DNA of 45,415 nucleotides from Bacteroidia bacterium. GTDB taxonomy: Bacteria > Bacteroidota > Bacteroidia > Bacteroidales > Marinilabiliaceae. The notes under the pieces were generated by a model. It did not search any database. It had not been told where the DNA came from and saw only the letters and a program-made list of their open reading frames with translations. The position numbers and the translations under genes are program-made. Where the stretch lies: contig JAUNDI010000011.1 in assembly GCA_030526155.1 (NCBI GenBank), positions 10,369 to 55,783 on the forward strand, read 5' to 3'. How positions within the stretch are numbered: position 1 is the stretch's first letter; every line of letters begins with the position of its first letter. Shown here piece by piece: positions 8,800-17,902 of the stretch.

Positions 8800-11700
8800 A
8801 TGAAGAACGATGCGAATAAAAAGCAGAAAGCTGTTCTCAAGGATCGTCGCGACATGATCCAGTATATTAATTTACAGCTTGCTTCTTTGGGTCAGCCTAT
8901 ATATCAAGACAATGAAGATGCTACTACAAAACTTAGTAACAGTAAGTTTCTCAATCTTACCAGTGACTTTATCAATTCTTTTAGAGAGAAGTCTAGATTG
9001 CTAGGTAAGCATCTATCGCCTGTGGATCTACGTATCCAATCTTTTATTGATTCTTATTTATCTGATGTAAAGAGACCAGAAGAGTGTCAGTTGCCAACAG
9101 AGACATTCGTTCTTAACCAGAAGGGTCTTGCTCGTGAGGTATCTCTTCCACCAGATTCAAATACATTCTTTGGTAAGTATGTATCTACGTATCGTGTAGC
9201 TCAGGGTATTCTAAATAACCCAGCTAATGATAGACGTACTACTAAGGGTACATTCCATATAGTAGAGGGCGGTCTTCCTATTCCATTGGATAAGAAGGCT
9301 GTTCCAAAGGGAGTTTTTGCAAAACTTCTTGAGGCAGCATTACATCCATCTCAGGAGTTGAATGTATTGCCATTTACAAGCAATCAGAAGGACAAGGCCC
9401 ATGTGATGGTTAGTCTTCTTGTTCGTCCAATTGTGGTTCCTGAGGTAAAAGGTGTGATGCCACAGAAGAGTATGGAGATACATCTTTTCGCTCCAGGTTC
9501 GCTTGTGTCAAGTTTGGATTTTGTTGAGACTATTTTTGGTAATGGTGGCGACTTTAACCTTGCTATTAATGATGCGGCACTTGATATTGATCATTGGACA
9601 GGACATACTGGCTGTATAATTTTTGCGCCTCAGCTTACACAGTTGAAGAAGAAAGACCTCGGTTTGCCACATTATGATCAGGCAACAGAGCGTCAACGTG
9701 CTGAGGGTATGTGTTGGCGTGAGGAGGCAGAGAACTATAATGATGGTGGTTCGTTTAAGGTAACCTGTCGTGATGAGAGAGGAGTAGTTGTTACAATTAT
9801 TGCTGATAACTATTTCGGTTATGCCAAGAAGGAGATAAAGACACAGATAAACTATTCTGCAAATCTCTATGGTTTAGCAGAGGAGGAGCATGCTGGCGGT
9901 GCTATTGCATTCCCACAGGCCATTATGTCTGATGATATCTATGCTGAGGCATACTCTAAGAAGATGGATGGCATCTATACATTCGAGGAGGCGATGTCGC
10001 TTCTTGAGGGTAAGGTAGAGGTTATGCCTGAGGGTTATGCTATTGATAAGAAGTATCCTAATGTCATCTATATCTCTGAGATGGCTAATATTGAGATTGA
10101 GAAGACTCGTATATCTTGGTCGTATAATGGTCAAGAGAAGACACTTCCACTTTCTCCAGACAAGATATATATTCACCCATCAGGAAATAAGTTCCGTTTG
10201 GTTAAGCACCCACAGCAGCCATTGTGGCGCATAATCAATACTCGTCCTGAGGGTATTCTCTGCCATAAGCCATGTACAGTATCAGGTGGTGGTAAGTCGG
10301 AGATTTCAAAATCAATGCAGAATGCCATTATCTATGGTCCATTTAACATTGTAGACCTTGAGGAGGACTTTAAGAAGGCTGACGAGATAATCAATTATGA
10401 TTATACACATCGTTGGAAAGTAGTACAAGAGGATGCTGCTCCTTCTCGTTCGTTCTTGAGTCCTAAGCGTGCTCTTGGTTCGGCTGTGAAACTTCTTACT
10501 CCATCAGATCAGTATAGTGATGAGTATAACGACTTCTTGCGTTCGATACCTCCACATATTCGTTCACTTGTGCTCTTTGTAAAGAGATTGTACCGTAGCG
10601 ATAGTGAGGCTGGCGACTGGAAGAAGTATATGTCTGTTGAGATTATCAACGGTAGACGTGGTACTACACTCTTGTATAAGAACAAGCAGGTAATAGGTAC
10701 TTATGTTCGTATCGGTTTTGATCCACAAGGTGGCAACTGGATGCTTCATAAGCTACGTTCGGATTTTGTGCCATCGCTCAAGATTCAGGTAGAGGATGAT
10801 ATTACTGCATCTGTTACTCTTCCAGCGAATAACTTCAAGAAGCTTAACCCAATATTTAAGAATCCATCGGTTAAGATAGTTGATAACTGTGAGATGCGAC
10901 TCTTCCAGCGTCCTGATGAAGCTATTCATAGAGGTTATGATCATGAGGCGGAGCGAGATATCTGTAAGCCTGATACCTTTATTACCAATTATGAGCCATT
11001 GACTCATGAGGATGGACAGAAGCTTATTGATGATGCTGTAAACTTTGATCTCTATACTCAGCCAGTTAAGGATTTGGTAAATGAGTTCATGGAGAGTGAT
11101 GAGCATGAGTTCTTTGTTGTGCCTAGTCACCCACGTATAGTAAAGGGCAAGCCAACCAAGAATCCACGTTACTTGCAGTTCAACGAGAATTCAGTAGAGA
11201 ATGTACATACTTATGTCGCTGAGGTAGGTGTAAGATTGCATCGTAAGATTTTACCTACAGAGCCTGTGGTAAATGTAGTAAATGCAGTTATGCCAGGTAG
11301 ACGTAATAACCCAGCTGATAAGTTGAACCATATTCGTCCGCTCTCGGTTTACAACCCTATCCACTATCAGGAGTTGCCAGAGTTGTTTATGGACTTTGTT
11401 TGCTCGCTTACAGGTAAGTCGCCTTCTACAACAGGCGCAGGTTCTGAGGGCGCCCTTACAAAGGGTCCATTTAACATGCTTGAGGCTACAACAGACCTTA
11501 ACAATGCGTTGTTGAGTTATATTCTCACAGAATATCAAGGCTTCACAACAGCAGCGGGATATGTAGGAAATAGCAGATTTGACCATGATATCTCGATCTT
11601 GATTCCTGAGATTTGGGCACGTATGGTACCAGAGGATAGAGATGCTAATCTACTTATCCGTGAGGGTTGCTTAGAGAAGCTTGAGGATTTTGAGTATAAT

Positions 11701-12276
11701 GGAAAGATGATATTGGCTAGTCGACTTGGTTACCGTATTACCGATAGATTTGCATTCCGTTGTATGAATAGACTCTTTGACGAGCCTCAGGCTGTATTCA
11801 ACGAGCAGATGCTAAAGCCAGAGCTTCAGGATATGGAGGCATATGTAGATGGTATTAACAATATTGTTGAGGCACAGCAGAAGGTAGCTCTCAGATATTT
11901 TGAGGAGGGTGCTGTAGAGAGTGCTATACCACCACTACAAGTATTGCTACATATAATGGCTTATGGTAATTATAACGGCAAGAATATCGATGACCCTGAG
12001 CTAAGAGATATGTTCAAGCGTGAGAATGTGTTAAAATCTGACTGGTATAAGGCTAGATTGGTTCTCAAGCAAGAGCGTGACTTGGCTTTAGCAAATCGTC
12101 AGCTTGAGTATATCACTGCATTCAGAGGGCGTTCGGAGAATGTCACATCGCTACAAGACTTACGAATTGACTATAAGATTGCTAAGCTCAAGGAGAGGAT
12201 TGTATACCTCCAAAGTCAAGAGTATATAGACAGCCTAGTTGGCACTATTGGTGCTGACCCACTCTTCAAGGCATGA
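8800..12276 (+). CDS. Large cytosolic protein, possible pyrophosphate-type PEP carboxykinase
   Basis: 1158 residues from ATG 8800. I chose this start because the upstream in-frame extension runs through a TATATTTG promoter and a terminator T-run, while the sequence from 8800 opens with a normal lysine-rich soluble N-terminus. There is no signal peptide or membrane segment. A glycine-rich motif VSGGGKSEISKS (residues 494-505) looks like a phosphate-binding loop but is not a canonical Walker A. A second conserved-looking block is at about 845-905 (RPLSVYNPIHYQELPELF, then GAGSEGALTKGPFNML). Length and anaerobic context match my recollection of PPi-type PEP carboxykinase (about 1150 residues, PEP + CO2 + Pi to oxaloacetate + PPi). 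This is not proven; it is otherwise a conserved hypothetical. It is flanked by its own promoter and terminator, so it is monocistronic. Confidence 0.5.
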   Translation: MKNDANKKQKAVLKDRRDMIQYINLQLASLGQPIYQDNEDATTKLSNSKFLNLTSDFINSFREKSRLLGKHLSPVDLRIQSFIDSYLSDVKRPEECQLPTETFVLNQKGLAREVSLPPDSNTFFGKYVSTYRVAQGILNNPANDRRTTKGTFHIVEGGLPIPLDKKAVPKGVFAKLLEAALHPSQELNVLPFTSNQKDKAHVMVSLLVRPIVVPEVKGVMPQKSMEIHLFAPGSLVSSLDFVETIFGNGGDFNLAINDAALDIDHWTGHTGCIIFAPQLTQLKKKDLGLPHYDQATERQRAEGMCWREEAENYNDGGSFKVTCRDERGVVVTIIADNYFGYAKKEIKTQINYSANLYGLAEEEHAGGAIAFPQAIMSDDIYAEAYSKKMDGIYTFEEAMSLLEGKVEVMPEGYAIDKKYPNVIYISEMANIEIEKTRISWSYNGQEKTLPLSPDKIYIHPSGNKFRLVKHPQQPLWRIINTRPEGILCHKPCTVSGGGKSEISKSMQNAIIYGPFNIVDLEEDFKKADEIINYDYTHRWKVVQEDAAPSRSFLSPKRALGSAVKLLTPSDQYSDEYNDFLRSIPPHIRSLVLFVKRLYRSDSEAGDWKKYMSVEIINGRRGTTLLYKNKQVIGTYVRIGFDPQGGNWMLHKLRSDFVPSLKIQVEDDITASVTLPANNFKKLNPIFKNPSVKIVDNCEMRLFQRPDEAIHRGYDHEAERDICKPDTFITNYEPLTHEDGQKLIDDAVNFDLYTQPVKDLVNEFMESDEHEFFVVPSHPRIVKGKPTKNPRYLQFNENSVENVHTYVAEVGVRLHRKILPTEPVVNVVNAVMPGRRNNPADKLNHIRPLSVYNPIHYQELPELFMDFVCSLTGKSPSTTGAGSEGALTKGPFNMLEATTDLNNALLSYILTEYQGFTTAAGYVGNSRFDHDISILIPEIWARMVPEDRDANLLIREGCLEKLEDFEYNGKMILASRLGYRITDRFAFRCMNRLFDEPQAVFNEQMLKPELQDMEAYVDGINNIVEAQQKVALRYFEEGAVESAIPPLQVLLHIMAYGNYNGKNIDDPELRDMFKRENVLKSDWYKARLVLKQERDLALANRQLEYITAFRGRSENVTSLQDLRIDYKIAKLKERIVYLQSQEYIDSLVGTIGADPLFKA

Positions 12277-12309
12277 TATCACTAGAAAATAGCATATAGC
12301 CAAACATTT

Positions 12310-12356
12310 CCCCTGTCAAATCAGTATTATGATTTGATAGGGGATTTTATATTTTA
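12310..12356 (+). terminator. Rho-independent terminator after the large PEPCK-like gene
   Basis: CCCCTGTCAAATCA (12310-12323) pairs with TGATTTGATAGGGG (12330-12343) in 14 pairs, one of them G-U, around a 6-nt loop. A T-rich tail, ATTTTATATTTTA, follows. Confidence 0.88.
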
Positions 12357-12373
12357 TACCAATTGTAGATTCT

Positions 12374-15031
12374 ATGGAAAGGCGTATTAGGGTTCATTAT
12401 ATCACGCAACCAGGTCAGAAGGTAGTGTTATTGGAGCGTAATTCTGAAGGTGAAGAGATAGTCAGAGCTACCGTGTCAGACTCACAGGGATATAATGTAT
12501 ATTCAGATAATGGTAGTCAGTTGATTACGTATCGTTGGGGTATTATGTATGATGATAATGTTCAGAATATAGAGCGTGAGCGACATGATAGGGTAGTTAC
12601 AGCTGTTAAGTCGGACCTTCTTGTTACCGATGAGTGGCGATCTACACAGTCATATCCTGATGTGCTCAAATCAGAGGCATTTGCGCAGGCGGTATTCCAT
12701 CAGTCAAAGTCGGTAAAGAAACTACCAATTCCCAAGCCAGGTACTATAGTAATACGACTACAAGAGCCACGTATTGGAGCTGATCAAGCCTTTTGTATTG
12801 TATCTAAGCAGATAATAAACTGGAGTACAGACAAGGCGATGGTCATGCAGCAGTATGAGCATAACTGTTGGCAACTTGAGATACCTGTAACGCCGCTATT
12901 CCATGAACTAGAGTTTAAGTTTGGTATTTGGGACACTGCTAATAAGTGCTTTGTAGAGTTTGAGCAGGGAGAGAATAGGGTATTATCCTGGTCGACAGAG
13001 GTAGATAATATCTACGTATATAATTCATACAACTATTCATCGCCATGGAGAGCTGCTGGAGTAGCTGTCCATGTATTTTCGTTACGCACATCGAAGAGTA
13101 GAGGCTGCGGTGAGTTTTTGGACCTTAAGGCATTAGCTGATTGGTGTAAGTCTAGTGGATTGAAGGTCATACAGCTATTACCTATTAATGATACTACAGC
13201 TACTTTCCTTTGGAGGGATAGCTATCCTTATAATTCAATATCTTGTCAGGCTCTTCATCCTAGCTATATTAGTGTGGATACAGTCTATAGCTATTATGGG
13301 GAGAAGATGAATTCATTGGATAGGGAGACTGGACTTTTCATTAATGATCTCACGCTATTAGATTACAATAGAGTAAGAGAGTGGAAAGATAAGACCCTTC
13401 GTGCAGTTTTTGATAAGAAGTTTGACGAGATAATATCTGAAACAGAGTTCCAGAAGTACCTTAAAGATAATGCGTGGTGGGTACGAGATTATGCTCTTTT
13501 TGCTGCATTGAGAAATGAGTTTGAGACATCAAACTTTAGGAAGTGGGGTGAGTACTCTGCATATGATAAGAAGATTGTAGATGCAGCCTTTATGCCGGAA
13601 AGTGATAGGTATAAGGCAGTTATGTATCGTGTATTCTTGCAGTATCATCTAGAGAAGCAGATAAGAGAGGCTATAGACTATGTTCATAGTCTTGATATTG
13701 CACTTAAGGGAGATTTGCCTATTGGCATTAACCCTAATAGTGTAGAGGCGTGGGTATCGCCAGAGCTCTTTGACTTCCATTTGCAGGCTGGTGCGCCACC
13801 AGATTTCTTCTCAAGAGACGGACAGAATTGGGGATTCCCAATATATAATTGGGATAAGATGGCAGAAGATGGCTATAAGTGGTGGCAGCAGAGATTTGGT
13901 AGAATGCAGCAGTTCTTTGATGCATTCCGTATAGACCATATACTTGGCTTCTTTAGAATTTGGGCTATTCCATTCCCATTTAAGAGTGGTTTGATGGGTA
14001 TGTTTGCCCCAGCGTTGCCATTCTCGAAATATGAGTTGGAGCAGAGGGGATTCTATGCTGACCCAGAGGTGCTTTCTCGTCCGATAGTTAGTGACAGCTA
14101 CTTGCGCTCGCAGTTGGCTGAGGAGTCGGACAAGGCCATTGCAGATATGTTTGAGCGCTTAAACGGCGGCTTATATAGATTGAAAGACGAGTATTTCGAC
14201 CCTAATGTAATAAATAAGTGGCTTGATCAGAAGGTGGTAAGGCCATCGGAGAGAGAGAGGATACGTCAAGGTTTCAATAATATACTTCACGAGGTACTAT
14301 TTGTCAGCAGAAAAGAGGGAGAGTGGCAACCACGTATTATGCTTACTGAGACAGCTAGATTCTCGATGTTATCGGAGTCGGACCAGCGAGCATTACGCAG
14401 TATCCATGATTATTTCTTCTATGAGAGACATAATGACTTCTGGAGGACAAATGCTATAGAGCATCTTGAGGCACTATTGTCACATTGCAATATGCTAGTT
14501 TGTGGTGAGGATTTGGGTATGATACCAGCATCTGTACCAGAGGTAATGCGTAGGATGCAGATATTAGCCCTAGAGATTCAGCGTATGCCAAAGTTGAATT
14601 GGGAGAGATATGGTAATCCTGCTATGTACGACTATATGACGGTGTGTGCTACCTCGTCTCACGACATATCATCTATCAGAGGATGGTGGGAAGAGAATAA
14701 AGAGGAGAGCCAGTGGTTCTACAGCAATGTTTTGGGAAGGCAAGGTGTAGTTCCACATGTAGCGACGGAGGATATAGTAAGGCAGATTGTGGGTAATCAT
14801 TTGAATTCGCCATCAATATTGTGTATCAATCCATTGCAAGATTATGCTGGTATGATAGACCAGATGCCGCATTTGCTACCTCATGAGGAGAAGATTAATG
14901 ACCCAGCCAATCCAAATCACGAGTGGAAATATCGTATACTATTTGCGATAGACAAGCTATCTGAGAATACACCACAGCTAGAGGAGCTAGTACGTGGTAT
15001 GGTTGTTGCGTCAGGACGTGTTGTAGATTAA
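12374..15031 (+). CDS. malQ: 4-alpha-glucanotransferase (amylomaltase, GH77) with N-terminal CBM20 modules
   Basis: This 885-residue enzyme moves maltooligosaccharide segments between glucans in starch or glycogen breakdown. Residues ~1-225 are two starch-binding (CBM20-like) beta modules (VHYITQPGQKVVLLE; IVIRLQEPRIGADQAFCIV), followed by the GH77 barrel. Catalytic residues are visible: nucleophile D521 in FRIDHILGFFRIW, acid/base E712 in CGEDLG, and D764 in TSSHD. GDLPIGINPNSVEAW is the usual GH77 substrate-loop region. The CBM20-GH77 layout is the long DPE2-like form common in Bacteroidales. It follows the large PEPCK-like gene after a terminator and precedes the PLD gene by 15 nt, so it may head that transcript. 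Confidence 0.95.
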   Translation: MERRIRVHYITQPGQKVVLLERNSEGEEIVRATVSDSQGYNVYSDNGSQLITYRWGIMYDDNVQNIERERHDRVVTAVKSDLLVTDEWRSTQSYPDVLKSEAFAQAVFHQSKSVKKLPIPKPGTIVIRLQEPRIGADQAFCIVSKQIINWSTDKAMVMQQYEHNCWQLEIPVTPLFHELEFKFGIWDTANKCFVEFEQGENRVLSWSTEVDNIYVYNSYNYSSPWRAAGVAVHVFSLRTSKSRGCGEFLDLKALADWCKSSGLKVIQLLPINDTTATFLWRDSYPYNSISCQALHPSYISVDTVYSYYGEKMNSLDRETGLFINDLTLLDYNRVREWKDKTLRAVFDKKFDEIISETEFQKYLKDNAWWVRDYALFAALRNEFETSNFRKWGEYSAYDKKIVDAAFMPESDRYKAVMYRVFLQYHLEKQIREAIDYVHSLDIALKGDLPIGINPNSVEAWVSPELFDFHLQAGAPPDFFSRDGQNWGFPIYNWDKMAEDGYKWWQQRFGRMQQFFDAFRIDHILGFFRIWAIPFPFKSGLMGMFAPALPFSKYELEQRGFYADPEVLSRPIVSDSYLRSQLAEESDKAIADMFERLNGGLYRLKDEYFDPNVINKWLDQKVVRPSERERIRQGFNNILHEVLFVSRKEGEWQPRIMLTETARFSMLSESDQRALRSIHDYFFYERHNDFWRTNAIEHLEALLSHCNMLVCGEDLGMIPASVPEVMRRMQILALEIQRMPKLNWERYGNPAMYDYMTVCATSSHDISSIRGWWEENKEESQWFYSNVLGRQGVVPHVATEDIVRQIVGNHLNSPSILCINPLQDYAGMIDQMPHLLPHEEKINDPANPNHEWKYRILFAIDKLSENTPQLEELVRGMVVASGRVVD

Positions 15032-15046
15032 TAAGAGGAGTTGCCG

Positions 15047-15928
15047 ATGAATGTACTCGATGAGATAGTAGATTATTTTCGAGATAATTATTATATCAAC
15101 AAAGATAATGATCTCCCAAAGGAGATATCAGAACAATTAAATACTTTAGACAGGGTTCAGAGAGGTGAGTTGAAAGCTAGATTAGCCAATGAGGCTAAGA
15201 AGCTAGCGACTAGCAATGCTGATGCGGTAGGGGCTATACGTTGGCTTGATAGCTCCTATTTGCTGATAGAGCATAATTCATTTAGGCTTCATGAGGTGTT
15301 GTTTAGCCCTGGGCAAGATATACCTGAGAATCTTGCCTTTTATCTCTCGCAAGCTAAAGAGTCTATTGATATCTGTGTCTATACTATCTCAGACGAGAAG
15401 CTGGCCAAGTGTCTTATAGCCATGCATAAGAAAGGTATTAAGGTAAGGGTAATTACTGATAACCATAAGATGCAAGACTCAGGGTCTCAGATTAAGAATT
15501 TAGCTAGGGAGGGAATTAGTGTTAAGATTGACAACTCCAAGTATCATATGCATAATAAATTTGGCATTATAGATGACCGAATTATATTTACGGGGAGTTA
15601 CAATTGGACTTATACGGCACAGCAGTACAACCAAGAGAATCTAATTATTACGACAAACTATACCATTGTACATAAATTCATAGATGAGTTTGCCCTTTTG
15701 TGGGATACTATGTACTGGTTGAGAGTTCAGACTAATAAAAAGGCAGATAAATCGGCCAAGAGAAGAGAAGCCAAGAGGCACAACCATGTAGGGGGAGAAG
15801 GAGAGGTAGGCAAAGTAGAAAATAAGCATAGGGTAGAAGAGCATGAGTTCCCTAATATTGACCCATTTGACCCAGAGGACTATTTAGTTCCCGATGCCGA
15901 CCCGCACCTCAATCTGCCTAAGCCATGA
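15047..15928 (+). CDS. Phospholipase D-family protein with one HKD motif (nuclease/hydrolase)
   Basis: 293 residues from ATG 15047. I preferred this start over TTG 15041 because GAGGAG at 15035-15040 lies 6 nt upstream as a rare good Shine-Dalgarno. A helical, charged N-terminus (~1-75) precedes a PLD domain (~80-225) with H169-x-K171-x4-D176 in HMHNKFGIIDDR, then TGSYNWT and ENLII. Having one HKD implies action as a homodimer, as in bacterial Nuc or eukaryotic PLD6/Zucchini-type enzymes. The C-terminus (~230-293) is charged and low complexity. No signal peptide was seen, so it is probably cytosolic. Its last bases overlap the next gene's start (ATGA), coupling it to a RecD-like helicase. A nucleic-acid substrate is likelier than lipid in this context (inference). 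Confidence 0.85.
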   Translation: MNVLDEIVDYFRDNYYINKDNDLPKEISEQLNTLDRVQRGELKARLANEAKKLATSNADAVGAIRWLDSSYLLIEHNSFRLHEVLFSPGQDIPENLAFYLSQAKESIDICVYTISDEKLAKCLIAMHKKGIKVRVITDNHKMQDSGSQIKNLAREGISVKIDNSKYHMHNKFGIIDDRIIFTGSYNWTYTAQQYNQENLIITTNYTIVHKFIDEFALLWDTMYWLRVQTNKKADKSAKRREAKRHNHVGGEGEVGKVENKHRVEEHEFPNIDPFDPEDYLVPDADPHLNLPKP

Positions 15929-17385
15929 GAGATAGAGTAGTCCAAGGCTTAGAGGCACGTATGACCTTTGAGCCTACTACATCACAGAGAGAGGCATTAT
16001 TTCATATTGCAGACTTTTTGTTGTCTACTGAGGCCAATAATGCCTTGGTAATAAATGGTTATGCCGGTACAGGTAAGACCTCGATATTAAAGGCGCTATG
16101 TGATATAGCCGCCGAGGGAGGGTATAAACTAGTGTTGATGGCCCCCACTGGAAGGGCGGCTAAGGTGTTGTCCAATGCTACGGGTAGGCCAGCGATGACC
16201 ATACATCGTACTATATATAGGCAAGAATCCAATGCCTTTGATGCGCATTTTGGATTGGGCTTTAATGCCTTTCAACATACCCTCTTTATTGTAGATGAGG
16301 CATCTATGATAGGCGATAATTATTCTGGAGAGACAGAGTTTGGAAGTGGTAGGTTGCTTACAGACTTAGTAGGTTATGTATTCTCCCATGAGGCATCTAG
16401 GCTATTATTGGTAGGAGACCCAGCGCAGTTGCCCCCAATAGGAGCCGATAGGTCGCCAGCACTCGATGAAGATGTATTAAGGAACTTAGGATTGAATGTA
16501 GATTCTGTTTGGCTTACTGATGTGGTGAGGCAAGAGCAGGATAGTTTGATATTGAATAACGCCCTTAGAATAAGAGAGATAATAGAGTCGGGTGATCCTA
16601 TATTACCACAATATCCAAGACTTGCAGAAGATAAGAAGCTTGATGTAGAGAGGGTTTCTGGTGCTGAGTTGATTGAGACATTAGCCTCGGCATACGATTA
16701 TTATGGGACGGAGAATGTGTTGGTGGTAACGAGGTCTAATAAGAGAGCTGCGCGTTTTAATCAGGGTATTAGAGGACAGGTATTGATGTCGGACGAGGAG
16801 ATATCAAGAGGAGACATGCTACTTGTGGCAAAGAATAACTATATGTGGCTATCGCGCATGGCGGCGGCAGACAGTCCCAATGAGCCATTAAAATATAAGA
16901 AAGGCGATGACTTTATAGCCAATGGTGATATAGCGCAAGTGGTGCGAGTGAGAGGGTACAAAGAGATGTACGGCTTGAAATTTGCAGATGTGCTATTGCG
17001 ATTTGCCGACCATGAGGGGGTAGATATTGATTTAAGGATACTGATGAACTGCTTGACGTCTGAGCTACCCAAGTTGACTACGGATGATGAGAGACAGCTA
17101 TTTTCGTTGGTTGAGGAGGATTATGCTGATATTAGAGATCAGAGAAAGAGGTATAATGCTATAAGGAACGACGAGTGGTTTAATGCCCTACAGGTGAAGT
17201 TTGCCTATGCGGTAACATGTCATAAAGCACAAGGTGGGCAGTGGGATTGTGTGTTTATAGATATGGGGTATGTGCCGGAGGAGACGGTTGATAAGTCGTT
17301 CTTGCAGTGGCTGTATACTGCTTTGACTCGTGCTACGCAGAAGGTTTATTTGGTTAATTTCCCGGATGAGATGTTTGGGGAGTGA
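15925..17385 (+). CDS. RecD-like superfamily 1 DNA helicase (AAA_30/UvrD_C_2)
   Basis: 486 residues with helicase motifs in order: Walker A GYAGTGKTS (K51), APTGRAAKVL (Ia), VDEASMIG (II), GDPAQLPPIG (III), and near the C-terminus VTCHKAQGGQWD (V) with LYTALTRATQKVYLV (VI). It has no RecD1 N-terminal domain, so it is the short RecD2/Pif1-like form that Bacteroidetes carry as a stand-alone ATPase. The ATG at 15925 overlaps the PLD stop by 4 nt; an internal ATG at 15961 (MTFEPTTSQ) is an alternative start. Coupling with a PLD nuclease suggests joint DNA processing. No terminator is evident downstream, where repeats begin. Confidence 0.9.
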   Translation: MRDRVVQGLEARMTFEPTTSQREALFHIADFLLSTEANNALVINGYAGTGKTSILKALCDIAAEGGYKLVLMAPTGRAAKVLSNATGRPAMTIHRTIYRQESNAFDAHFGLGFNAFQHTLFIVDEASMIGDNYSGETEFGSGRLLTDLVGYVFSHEASRLLLVGDPAQLPPIGADRSPALDEDVLRNLGLNVDSVWLTDVVRQEQDSLILNNALRIREIIESGDPILPQYPRLAEDKKLDVERVSGAELIETLASAYDYYGTENVLVVTRSNKRAARFNQGIRGQVLMSDEEISRGDMLLVAKNNYMWLSRMAAADSPNEPLKYKKGDDFIANGDIAQVVRVRGYKEMYGLKFADVLLRFADHEGVDIDLRILMNCLTSELPKLTTDDERQLFSLVEEDYADIRDQRKRYNAIRNDEWFNALQVKFAYAVTCHKAQGGQWDCVFIDMGYVPEETVDKSFLQWLYTALTRATQKVYLVNFPDEMFGE

Positions 17386-17395
17386 TATTGGGGGT

Positions 17396-17484
17396 ATACG
17401 GATTTTGGGTTTTTGTATTGCACTCGGATTTAACGGATTTAACGGATTGTTTTTTTGGGGGGGGCATACGGATTTTGGGGATTT
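17396..17484 (+). repeat. ACGGATTTA 9-mer repeats, copy 1
   Basis: CACTCGGATTTAACGGATTT (17421-17440) continues as a third near-perfect 9-nt unit, AACGGATTG. It is flanked by two exact copies of ATACGGATTTTGGG (17396-17409 and 17466-17479). The 21-nt string beginning GCACTCGG at 17420 recurs exactly at 45369. Confidence 0.75.
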
Positions 17485-17680
17485 ATGTATCGTTTTTTGT
17501 GTGGTGGTATTTAAATTAATTGCTCTAAAATAATAATTTCAAATACCCTCGCTCATACCTCGCTATATACAGGCTATACCCAAAGAGTACCCAAAGAGCA
17601 CTCGGGGAGCACCTATAAAGCAGAAAATGATAATGTTTGATATTATGGCGTGAGTAGAGTTTTGTTGTCGTCATTTTGTG

Positions 17681-17802
17681 ATTATACGGATTATACGGAT
17701 TTTGGGCTCCTATTTTGGTGCGGCTAGTTGTTGTAGATTGTCTATAGAGAGGTAGAATGGAGGGCGGGAGGATACGGTGTGGTCCCTTCTTCATCGTAAA
17801 AA
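17681..17802 (+). repeat. Composite intergenic repeat, degenerate copy
   Basis: ATTATACGGATTATACGGAT (17681-17700) runs into the third ATACGGATTTTGGG (17693-17706). It is followed by a decayed CTAG-type array (GGCTAGTTGTTGTAG...GGTAG), then AGAATGGAGGGCGGG with the GGGCGGG box at 17762-17768, and GTGTGGTCCCTTCTTCATCG with an A-tract. The order matches the loci near 28.7 and 41.6 kb. Confidence 0.6.
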
Positions 17803-17902
17803 ATGAATAAAGTGCATATGTGGGTGAGGGAACCTTTGGGGGGTGTGGGACGTATGAATTGTGTAGATAGGCAACATATAAACATATTGGATTTACTCGA
17901 TT

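Larger units (their letters stand above)
17386..17902. other. 517-nt gene-free gap filled with short repeats
   Basis: No coding sequence is convincing here. The gap holds 9-mer repeats of ACGGATTTA type, a T7-G8 homopolymer junction (17450-17464), three copies of ATACGGATTTTGGG, a degenerate CTAG-type array, and a GGGCGGG box. The translated frames across it are low-complexity products of the repeats. Confidence 0.7.

Noticed and set aside
17330-17533. Short ORF over the helicase end and gap
   Set aside because: Covers repeats and a homopolymer; no supporting features.
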